Assembly: GCA_947628025.1 (NCBI GenBank)
Contig: CANQYH010000037.1
Location: forward strand, 1-15,867
From: an uncultured Lachnospiraceae bacterium
GTDB lineage: Bacteria > Bacillota > Clostridia > Lachnospirales > Lachnospiraceae
DNA: 15,867 nt
Direction of reading: 5' to 3'
The position numbers and the translations under genes were made by a program. Each line of letters starts with the position of its first letter. Position 1 is the stretch's first letter. Under the pieces are notes generated by a model, which saw nothing but the letters and a program-made list of their open reading frames with translations, did not search any database and was not told the origin of the DNA. Positions 8,083 through 14,650 of this stretch are shown in pieces.

Positions 8083-10446
8083 ATGAGGATAAGAGTTAGA
8101 AAATTTGCCGCGGGGCTGCTGGCGGGAGCGCTGGCGCTGTCCGCGGCGGGCTCCGGCCCGGGCGCGCCGCGGACGGCATGGGCCGCCGGTACGTCCGGGA
8201 AAGCCGCGGTATACGCGGACGCGGAAAACGGCGACGACGCCAATCCCGGTACGCCGGACGCGCCGGTGCGGACGCTGGCCCGGGCACAGGAGCTGGCGCG
8301 CGGCCTGATCGAAGATATGACCGGGGACGTGACCGTGTACCTGCGCGGCGGGCGGTACGAGCCGGAGGACACCCTCGTGTTTGATCAGAGGGACGGCGGG
8401 AAAAACGGCTTTAACGTGATATGGACCTCCTGCGAGGGCGAGGAGGCGGAGATCTCCGGCGGTACCCGGATCACCGGCTGGACGCTGCAGGACGAGGCGA
8501 AGAATATCTGGTCCGCGCCCGCTCAGGGCGTCCTCAGCCGCGATTTCTTCGTGGACGGGGAAAGAGCGGTCCGCTCCCGGGCGGAGCAACTGACGGTGTT
8601 GGATGTGAACAGGGCCTACGGAACCATCATGCTGGATCCGGAGGGGCTGCCGGAAAGCTTTGCCCGCCCTCAGGATCTGGAGGTCACGGCGCGGGCCGCG
8701 TGGAGATCCTATGTGATCCATGTAGACAGCGTCACCGAGTATGAGGATTATCCGGGGTACCCGCTGATCCAGTGCACGGAAGAGAGCTGGAACTGGACGG
8801 GGGCCGTGGCGGATCCCGGCAATACCGGCATCATGTCCCTGGAGAACGCCTATGAGCTGCTGGACCAGCCGGGGGAGTGGTACCTGAATCCGGAGGAAGA
8901 CCGGATCTACTACATACCCAGGGAGGGCCAGGATATGGCCGCCGCCGACGCGGTGCTGGGCCGTCTGGAGGAGCTTTTCCGCTTTGAGGGCACGCCGGAG
9001 GCGGTGGTGGGGAACATCACCCTGCAGGGTCTGGCGTTCCGGTACACGACCTGGCGCGAGGCGGACAAGCCCTGGGGGCTGCACATGGACGGCCAGCCCC
9101 TGGTGGTACGGACGGAGAACGGCGGCAGGGCCCATAGTATCAAAGACGCCCTGAGCGCGGTATACGGCACATACCTGGACCATATGACGGTGGAGGGGTG
9201 CCGCTTCGAGCATCTTGGCGATAAGGGGATCATGTTCCTGCGCGGGATCAAGAATACCAGGATCACCGGAAATCACATGGAGGATCTGGGCGGCGGCTCC
9301 ATCTATCTGGGAGATATAGGAGGCGACGATTACCATCCCAGCGAGTCGGAGGAAGGGCCGGTCCGCCTGACAGAGAACAATGATATCACGGACAACTATA
9401 TCAAGGACGTGTGCCTGACCTACAAAGGGCTGCACGGGGCTTACATGGGCCACGTGGCGCGGACCCGGTTCGACCATAACACCATGATCAATACCCCCTA
9501 TGTGGGAGTGGGCATGGGCTATATCGCAGCAGGCGAAGAAGCCCTCACCGAGGACGAGAGCCGGATCGAGTGCCGCGAGAACAGCATTTCCTACAACTAT
9601 CTGGAGAATACCATGTATGAGCTCTACGACGGCGGAGCGATCTATATCACTCCCAGGTACGATGATTCCCAGGTTGTAGGGAACTACATCAACAAAAGCG
9701 GAAACAACGGCATCTATTTTGACATGTATTCCTATGGCTTTACCGTGACGGAAAACGTCCTCGTAGACTGCAGCAGGAATTTCCAGTGGGACGGGAACCA
9801 CCTGTCGATCTATGACAATTACGCCAAGGAGGCCCCGGTCGGGGACCTGATCACGGAACGGCCCATCGACGGCAAGCTGTACAACCGGTTTGAGAATAAC
9901 TACCGGTGGGACGAGGCCGCCGTCGAAGCCATCCGGGCGGCCGCCGGAGCGAGAACGGACGCCGCGGAGACCGAGGCGGAAGAGACCGCCGGGACGGAAG
10001 AGACCGAGAACGCCGGATCGGAAAAGACAGATACCGCAAGCGGGTCCGGGGCGGCGGAAGAGACCGGGACCATAGCCGGGACCTCCGGATCGGAAGAGAC
10101 CGGGACCATAGCCGGGACCGCCGGAGCGGAAAAGACCGGGACAACAGCCGGGACCTCCGGATCGGAAGAGACAGGGACCACAGCCGGGACCGAAGCGCCG
10201 GAAGAAACCGGAACCGCAGCCGGGTCCGAAGCGCCGGAGACCGCAGCCGCCGCCGGATCGCCGGAGACGTCCGGCACGTCCGAACCGGCCGGGGAGCCTG
10301 AGACGGCGGCTTTGGCCCGGGCGGGAGAAACCGGAGGCGCGCTCGCATGGCCGGTGGCTGCGGCTGCGGCCGTGATCGTGCTGGCCGCGGCGGCGGGGAT
10401 CCTGCTCGGCCGGAAGAAAAAAGGCAAAACAGGCGGAACCGAATAA
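8083..10446 (+). CDS. Secreted, membrane-anchored parallel beta-helix protein, paralogue 1 (possible GH141-like glycosidase)
   Basis: 787 residues. A signal peptide (about 1-35, likely cut at A-W-A/A) leads into a segment V-Y-A-D-A-E-N-G-D-D-A-N-P-G-T shared by many right-handed beta-helix carbohydrate enzymes. Then come V-Y-L-R-G-G, I-S-G-G-T-R-I-T-G-W and a W-S-A-P segment. Beta-helix rungs with N-x-I and G-N-x-I patterns run from about 350 to 600 (for example T-R-I-T-G-N-H, D-I-T-D-N-Y-I, V-V-G-N-Y-I). Residues 656-715 are five 12-residue repeats forming a stalk. A transmembrane helix (756-776) and an R-K-K-K tail follow; no LPXTG motif is seen. The architecture recalls GH141 (fucosidase or xylanase activities known), but I cannot assign catalytic residues; a lyase, other glycosidase or binding role is possible. 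It lies 46 bp after the lipoprotein gene with no terminator between. Confidence 0.8.
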   Translation: MRIRVRKFAAGLLAGALALSAAGSGPGAPRTAWAAGTSGKAAVYADAENGDDANPGTPDAPVRTLARAQELARGLIEDMTGDVTVYLRGGRYEPEDTLVFDQRDGGKNGFNVIWTSCEGEEAEISGGTRITGWTLQDEAKNIWSAPAQGVLSRDFFVDGERAVRSRAEQLTVLDVNRAYGTIMLDPEGLPESFARPQDLEVTARAAWRSYVIHVDSVTEYEDYPGYPLIQCTEESWNWTGAVADPGNTGIMSLENAYELLDQPGEWYLNPEEDRIYYIPREGQDMAAADAVLGRLEELFRFEGTPEAVVGNITLQGLAFRYTTWREADKPWGLHMDGQPLVVRTENGGRAHSIKDALSAVYGTYLDHMTVEGCRFEHLGDKGIMFLRGIKNTRITGNHMEDLGGGSIYLGDIGGDDYHPSESEEGPVRLTENNDITDNYIKDVCLTYKGLHGAYMGHVARTRFDHNTMINTPYVGVGMGYIAAGEEALTEDESRIECRENSISYNYLENTMYELYDGGAIYITPRYDDSQVVGNYINKSGNNGIYFDMYSYGFTVTENVLVDCSRNFQWDGNHLSIYDNYAKEAPVGDLITERPIDGKLYNRFENNYRWDEAAVEAIRAAAGARTDAAETEAEETAGTEETENAGSEKTDTASGSGAAEETGTIAGTSGSEETGTIAGTAGAEKTGTTAGTSGSEETGTTAGTEAPEETGTAAGSEAPETAAAAGSPETSGTSEPAGEPETAALARAGETGGALAWPVAAAAAVIVLAAAAGILLGRKKKGKTGGTE
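10048..10227 (+). repeat. Five tandem 36-bp repeats coding the stalk of paralogue 1
   Basis: Units begin at 10048, 10084, 10120, 10156 and 10192, each 36 bp and in frame. They encode variants of S-G-S-E-E-T-G-T-I-A-G-T; the first and fifth units are the most diverged and a degenerate sixth follows. Units 2 and 4 are nearly identical in DNA, which points to recent expansion. The product is a flexible, acidic, Thr-rich spacer between the beta-helix and the membrane helix. Confidence 0.85.
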
Positions 10447-10452
10447 GGAGCG

Positions 10453-10459
10453 AAAGGGG
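10453..10459 (+). promoter_or_regulatory. Ribosome binding site region of the GH20 gene
   Basis: AAAGGGG (10453-10459) lies 4 nt from the ATG at 10464 and 10 nt from the next in-frame ATG at 10470. An AAGGAG at 10445-10450 is 13 nt from 10464. Spacing slightly favours 10470 for the nearer site, so the enzyme may lack the first two residues of the listed product. Confidence 0.5.
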
Positions 10460-10463
10460 AACC

Positions 10464-12044
10464 ATGGCAATGAAAGGAATTATGCTGGACTGCTCCAGGA
10501 ACGGCGTGATGAAGCCGGAGGCGCTGAAACGCTACGTAAGGATGATCGCGAAGATGGGCTATGACACGCTGATGCTTTATACGGAAGACACCTATGAGGT
10601 GGACGGCGAACCTTTCTTCGGCTATATGAGGGGCAGGTATACCAAAGCGGAGCTGAAAGAGGCGGACGCGTTCTGCGCGGAGCTGGGCGTGGAGCTGGTG
10701 CCGTGCATCCAGACGCTGGCCCATCTGAAACGTTTGTTCAAATGGGAGGCCTACGACGGCATCTGCGACTGCGACGACATTCTCCTGATCGGCGAGGAAA
10801 AGACCTATCAGCTGCTGGACCACATGTTTTCCACGCTGCGGCAGTGCTTTTCCACCGCAAAGATCCACATCGGGATGGACGAGGCGTTCAGGGTGGGCCT
10901 GGGCAAATATCTGGTGCGGCACGGGTACGAGGAACGGTTCGGGCTGCTGTGCAGGCACCTGAACCGGGTCTGCGAGATGGCGGCCGCCTACGGCTTCGAG
11001 CCCATGATCTGGAGCGATATGTTCATCCGCTTCGCCACGGATCATTATCAGAAGGATAAGATCAATCCGGAGTGGGTGAGGCAGAAGATCCGGGAGGTCT
11101 CTCTGCCCGAGAACGTGACCTTTGTGTTCTGGGACTATTACACAAAGGACAAGGAATACTATAAGAAAATGATCGAAGTCCACAAAGCGTTCGGCAGGAA
11201 CGTGGTGTTCGCCGGGGGCGCGTGGACCTGGAAAGGCTTCGCGCCGGACAACGCGTTCAGCTTCAGCGTCACCGAAGCGGCGATGCAGGCGGTCAGGGAG
11301 TGCGGGATCGAAGACTGGTTTTTGACCTGCTGGGGCGACGACGGCGACGAATGTTCCAAATTCGCGGTGCTCCCGGCCCTGGTGCACGCGTCCCTGGCGG
11401 CGGAGGGCCGCGGGGACATGGACGCGGTAAAGGAGAAATTCCGGGAGATCGTCGGAGCGGAGCTTGACGCCTTTATGCTGCTCGACCGTCTGGATCTGGA
11501 CGAAGGGCTGAATGGGAGCTGCGCCAAATACCTGCTTTATACGGACGTATTCAAGGGCTTTGAGGATCCCAGGCACGAAAAGGCCGATGGCGCGTACTAC
11601 GCGCAGCTGGCGGAGCAGCTGCGGTGCGCGGACGGCAAGGGCGGGTACGGATGGCTGTTCGACGCCTACGAGGCGCTGTGCCGGGCGCTGGCGGTCAAGA
11701 GCGGGCTGGGCGGAAAGACGCGGAAATATTACGGCGAGGGCGACAGGGCGAACCTGGCGAAACTGGCGGAGGAAGACTATCCGGCGGCCCTCGAGGCGGT
11801 CCGCGGGTTTTACAGAGCCTATCGGAAGATGTGGATGGAGGAGAAAAAGCCCTGCGGCTTCGACGTGCAGGATATCCGCCTGGGCGGCCTGATGCAGAGG
11901 CTGGAAAGCTGCAGGCTCAGCATCGAAGAGTACCTGCGGGGCGAGACGGATTCCATCCCAGAGCTGGAAGAGGAGGTCCTGCAGATCCGCTGCGGGAAGC
12001 GGCCGTGGCACTATCTCGTGACCTGCAATGCGCTGGCGGACTGA
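10464..12044 (+). CDS. GH20 beta-N-acetylhexosaminidase, GcnA-like
   Basis: 526 residues without signal peptide, so cytoplasmic. It starts directly in a TIM barrel (M-K-G-I-M-L-D, then Y-D-T-L-M-L-Y-T-E-D) with no N-terminal GH20b domain, as in streptococcal GcnA. The catalytic pair is D139-E140 in H-I-G-M-D-E-A, where most GH20 enzymes have H-I-G-G-D-E: Asp assists through the substrate acetamido group and Glu is the acid/base. W-S-D-M-F (about 182-186) and W-T-W-K (about 254-257) are probable sugar-contacting aromatics. A helical C-terminal domain includes R-L-G-G-L-M-Q-R-L-E, as in GcnA-type proteins. The role is removal of terminal beta-linked GlcNAc or GalNAc after uptake, which argues for a host-type glycan substrate. 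It begins 17 bp after paralogue 1. The frame continues upstream, but an earlier start would overlap that gene. Confidence 0.88.
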   Translation: MAMKGIMLDCSRNGVMKPEALKRYVRMIAKMGYDTLMLYTEDTYEVDGEPFFGYMRGRYTKAELKEADAFCAELGVELVPCIQTLAHLKRLFKWEAYDGICDCDDILLIGEEKTYQLLDHMFSTLRQCFSTAKIHIGMDEAFRVGLGKYLVRHGYEERFGLLCRHLNRVCEMAAAYGFEPMIWSDMFIRFATDHYQKDKINPEWVRQKIREVSLPENVTFVFWDYYTKDKEYYKKMIEVHKAFGRNVVFAGGAWTWKGFAPDNAFSFSVTEAAMQAVRECGIEDWFLTCWGDDGDECSKFAVLPALVHASLAAEGRGDMDAVKEKFREIVGAELDAFMLLDRLDLDEGLNGSCAKYLLYTDVFKGFEDPRHEKADGAYYAQLAEQLRCADGKGGYGWLFDAYEALCRALAVKSGLGGKTRKYYGEGDRANLAKLAEEDYPAALEAVRGFYRAYRKMWMEEKKPCGFDVQDIRLGGLMQRLESCRLSIEEYLRGETDSIPELEEEVLQIRCGKRPWHYLVTCNALAD

Positions 12045-12064
12045 TCCGGACCGGAAGGATTTTG

Positions 12065-12108
12065 AAAAGTCAAAAAAAACCAAAAAAAGGCTTAAAAAAG
12101 GCTTGAAA
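12065..12108. promoter_or_regulatory. Helically phased A-tracts upstream of the second promoter
   Basis: A-runs of 4, 8, 7, 6 and 3 bases are centred near 12066, 12075, 12085, 12096 and 12107, about 9-11 bp apart. A-tracts repeated at about one helical turn bend DNA, and A-rich sequence just upstream of a -35 box can contact the RNA polymerase alpha subunit (UP element). Both effects are known in general; neither is shown here. Confidence 0.55.
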
Positions 12109-12129
12109 TAACGTTAATGTTATGATAAT
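12103..12129 (+). promoter_or_regulatory. Promoter of the second beta-helix gene
   Basis: TTGAAA (12103-12108) is followed by GATAAT (12124-12129, 15-bp spacer) or, overlapping it, TAATAT (12126-12131, 17-bp spacer). Aligned with the 877-904 promoter on the -10 box, 16 of 22 bases from the spacer through -10 agree by hand count. The leader to the ATG at 12195 would be about 60 nt. The gene therefore can be transcribed independently of the upstream operon. Confidence 0.65.
12108..12123. promoter_or_regulatory. Operator-like palindrome in the second promoter
   Basis: ATAAC-G-TTAA-T-GTTAT is a 16-bp palindrome with one mismatched pair (14 of 16 bases symmetric). It fills the promoter spacer, as the inverted repeat at 880-895 does, and shares its ACATTAAC word on the opposite strand. 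The same regulator probably binds both sites (inference). Confidence 0.55.
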
Positions 12130-12140
12130 ATAAAAACTGT

Positions 12141-12152
12141 AACGATAACGTT
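12141..12152. promoter_or_regulatory. Second palindrome downstream of the second promoter
   Basis: AACG-A-TA-A-CGTT is symmetric at 10 of 12 bases. It contains a second copy of ATAACGTT (12145-12152), 37 bp from the copy at 12108-12115. It would lie around or just after the transcription start, where an auxiliary operator often sits. It may also be chance in AT-rich DNA. Confidence 0.35.
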
Positions 12153-12194
12153 GTGCCTTTGTAACAAACAGAGGAAGAAAAAAGGAGGGTAACT

Positions 12195-14507
12195 ATGAAA
12201 AAGCGATGGGTTGCGATGCTGGCGGCGGGCGCTATGGTGCTTTCTTCGGTATGCGCGGGTCTGGGAACCGTAGGTACGATGGAAGCGGCGGCCGCGCCGG
12301 CGGACGGGGGAACCGTGGTGTACGTGGACGCGGCGAACGGCGACGACGGGAACGACGGATCATTGGAAGCGCCGGTGCAGACGCTGGCCAAGGCGCAGGA
12401 GCTGGCCAGGGGTTTGGCCGCCGGCATGAGCTCCGACGTGACGGTCTGCCTGCGGGGCGGACTCTATGTACTGGACAGTCCCCTGGTATTTGACGCGAGC
12501 GACAGCGGGCAAAACGGCTTCACCATGGTGTGGACCGGCTACGAGGGCGAGGAGGCCGTGATTTCCGGCGGTACAGAGATCACCGGATGGACCCTGTATG
12601 ACGCGGACCGCGACATCTGGGCGGCGCCGGCGCAGGGAGTGGCCAGCCGCGATCTGTATGTGAACGGGGAGAGGGCCCTGTTCTCCCGCTCGCCGCAGGT
12701 GAGCGTGAAGGATGTATCTTCATTCTTCAACCGCGTGACGCTGAATAAGAGCCTGCTGCCGGATACGTTCGCGCATCCGGAGGACATCGAGCTGGTGGCG
12801 CGCCAGACAGAGTACTGGACCGTGCTTCCGGCGGCGAGCGTGAAGACGGACGACGAGTACCACGCGATCACGCTGGAACAGGCCGCGCTGGATTCCCACC
12901 GGGCGATCGCGAGAGGCGAGACCGCCGATGAAGAGGACCTGCGTGACAAATACGTGCTGTTTGTCCAGAACGACTATGAGCTCATCGACGAGCCGGGAGA
13001 GTGGTACCTGGATAAGGGCGCGGATACGGTGTATTACAAGCCCAGGGAGGGCGAAGACATGACGGCCGTTTCGGCGCGCCTGGGACGCCTGGAGAGCCTC
13101 TTCGAGCTGCGGGGCGTCCAGAACTTCCGCCTCAGCGGGCTGACGTTCGCGGACACGACGTGGCTGCAGGGGGATAAACCCGAGGGCGTGGTGTGCGCGA
13201 GACAGGGTACCTACCTGGATGGGAGCGGCCCGGAGAACTACCCGGACGGGACGATCGCCATGGACGGGATGAACGCGGTATACGGCGAGTCCCTGGACCA
13301 TGTGGAGATCACGGACAACAAGTTCCGCAACCTGGGCGGAAACGCCGTGTTCTTGGAGAAAGCGATCAAGAACGCGACCATCACCGGCAACGATCTGTAT
13401 GACATCGCGGCCTGCGGAATCACGGTAGGCGGCGGGCGCGCCGAGTGCGCGGAGCCGGAGAACCTGGTGGAGGACAACCTGATCCGCGGCAACACCATAA
13501 GCAAGACCGGCGCTATGTACCAGCAGGCGGCAGCGATTTCCATCGGCTACGCGGCCAGGACGACGGTGGAGTACAACACCATCGACGGAATCCACAGGAC
13601 GGGGATCAGCGTGGGTAGCTGGCTGGGCACGAGCTGGGCTTTCAGAGACGAGCCCACGGACGAGGACGACCTCAAAGCCAAGCAGCAGCGCGAGGCGATG
13701 CGCGAAAGAGATCAGGCGAGGAGACAGGAGCTGCTGGAGAACGAGTGCCTGACGACGGACAACCGGATCGCCCACAACCGGATCCTGAACCTGACCTATG
13801 AGACCACCTGGAACTGCTACGGGATCTACTGCCTGGGCAGGATGGACCGCACGGTGATCACCGGCAACTACATCGATATGGTGCAGGGGTCCGGCATCGC
13901 TCTGAAGAGAGGAGCCTGCGGCTTTGTGGTGACCAACAATGCGGAGCCGAACGTCCAGAATTCCGTGGAAAACGAAGGCGACTATGTCTGGGCGTACAAC
14001 AACTATTTCGGAGAGACCAACGAGGCCAACGGAGCCAGAGACACGCCAAAAAACGAGCCGAAAGCCCTGGGCGAAGAGGCCGTGACCTATTTTGAGAACA
14101 ATGAGCTCTGGGACGACGCGGCGGTGGAAGCGCTGAGAGAGGCTTCCGGCGTGGAAGGAATGAATGTGAGCTACACCGATCCGGAACCGGAGATGCATCC
14201 GGAAGTAGGTTCCGCTCCGGCGGCTGAACCGGAGACGACAGCCGAGGAGACCACGGCGGAAGAGACGACGGCCGAGGAGACCACGGCAGCCCCGACGACC
14301 GAGGCTCCGACCACGGCGGCCCCGACGACCGAGGCTCCCACGACGGCGGCCCCGACGACGGCGGCTCCGGCGGCAAGTACGGGTACGCAGGCCACAGAGT
14401 CCGGCGGCATAGGCGTCCTGCCGATCGTGCTGATCGTGGCGATCGTGTGCGTGGCAGCGGGAATCGTGGTGTACCTGAAGAAAAAAGGTAAAACGGACAG
14501 CAAGTGA
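12195..14507 (+). CDS. Secreted, membrane-anchored parallel beta-helix protein, paralogue 2 (possible GH141-like glycosidase)
   Basis: 770 residues, behind a strong AAAGGAGGG site (12181-12189). A signal peptide (about 1-34, likely cut after an A-A-A run) precedes V-Y-V-D-A-A-N-G-D-D, L-R-G-G-L-Y, D-S-G-Q-N-G and I-S-G-G-T-E-I-T-G-W, so the layout matches paralogue 1. It is more distant from paralogues 1 and 3 than they are from each other. Beta-helix rungs run from about 355 to 640 (for example V-E-I-T-D-N-K-F, A-T-I-T-G-N-D, T-V-I-T-G-N-Y-I). A strongly charged segment (about 484-518, L-K-A-K-Q-Q-R-E-A-M-R-E-R), likely a helix, interrupts the rungs and is absent from paralogue 1. The Thr/Pro/Glu-rich stalk (683-726), membrane helix (740-761) and K-K-K tail place it outside the cell, tethered. 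It has its own promoter, and a terminator follows. Activity is unknown. Confidence 0.8.
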   Translation: MKKRWVAMLAAGAMVLSSVCAGLGTVGTMEAAAAPADGGTVVYVDAANGDDGNDGSLEAPVQTLAKAQELARGLAAGMSSDVTVCLRGGLYVLDSPLVFDASDSGQNGFTMVWTGYEGEEAVISGGTEITGWTLYDADRDIWAAPAQGVASRDLYVNGERALFSRSPQVSVKDVSSFFNRVTLNKSLLPDTFAHPEDIELVARQTEYWTVLPAASVKTDDEYHAITLEQAALDSHRAIARGETADEEDLRDKYVLFVQNDYELIDEPGEWYLDKGADTVYYKPREGEDMTAVSARLGRLESLFELRGVQNFRLSGLTFADTTWLQGDKPEGVVCARQGTYLDGSGPENYPDGTIAMDGMNAVYGESLDHVEITDNKFRNLGGNAVFLEKAIKNATITGNDLYDIAACGITVGGGRAECAEPENLVEDNLIRGNTISKTGAMYQQAAAISIGYAARTTVEYNTIDGIHRTGISVGSWLGTSWAFRDEPTDEDDLKAKQQREAMRERDQARRQELLENECLTTDNRIAHNRILNLTYETTWNCYGIYCLGRMDRTVITGNYIDMVQGSGIALKRGACGFVVTNNAEPNVQNSVENEGDYVWAYNNYFGETNEANGARDTPKNEPKALGEEAVTYFENNELWDDAAVEALREASGVEGMNVSYTDPEPEMHPEVGSAPAAEPETTAEETTAEETTAEETTAAPTTEAPTTAAPTTEAPTTAAPTTAAPAASTGTQATESGGIGVLPIVLIVAIVCVAAGIVVYLKKKGKTDSK
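14241..14372 (+). repeat. Tandem repeats coding the Thr/Pro-rich stalk of paralogue 2
   Basis: Three 15-bp units (14241-14285) encode A-E-E-T-T. Three 30-bp units (14283-14312, 14313-14342, 14343-14372) encode T-A-A-P-T-T-E-A-P-T, the last diverged to T-A-A-P-T-T-A-A-P-A. The stalk differs in sequence from that of paralogue 1 but occupies the same place, so the two spacers expanded independently. Thr-rich spacers may be glycosylated. Confidence 0.85.
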
Positions 14508-14535
14508 TTTTGATAAGTGAAAGCGATATTCGGAC

Positions 14536-14584
14536 GCCTGTCTGCGCCGGCCCTGCAGGGCCGGCGCGGACAGGCGGATTTTTT
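14536..14584 (+). terminator. Long GC-rich intrinsic terminator after paralogue 2
   Basis: Arms 14536-14555 and 14558-14577 pair over 20 positions with a single T-G wobble (14544 with 14569). The nominal loop is GC at 14556-14557; a real hairpin would open a few more pairs. Five T follow at 14580-14584. It sits 28 bp after the stop of paralogue 2 and should end that transcript. The T-run is short for so strong a stem, so some read-through into paralogue 3 is possible. Confidence 0.85.
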
Positions 14585-14650
14585 GGAGAGTTCCATTGAT
14601 GAAAGGAAGCATGAGATAGAGGGAATTGCAGGAAAGGGGACGGTAAGAAA

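Noticed and set aside
10347..10463. In-frame upstream extension of the GH20 gene
   Set aside because: It lies inside the membrane-helix region of paralogue 1, encodes Arg/Gly-rich sequence, and the GH20 barrel begins naturally at 10464 or 10470.
7906..10470. Very long open frame on the minus strand (854 codons), and similar ones at 9900-12083, 12720-14813 and 961-2049
   Set aside because: They lie opposite well-supported genes in GC-rich DNA, where stop codons are rare in the complementary frame. Their translations are Arg/Gly/Pro/His-rich low-complexity sequence without recognisable domains.
12045..12064. Possible terminator after the GH20 gene
   Set aside because: Only a 4-bp stem with a mismatch can be formed (around TCCGGACCGGA) and only four T follow, so it is not a convincing terminator; the first operon may read into paralogue 2.
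14599..14619. Tiny open frame starting with ATGAAAGG between the terminator and paralogue 3
   Set aside because: It has only six codons, with no ribosome site, and no sign of attenuation structures around it.
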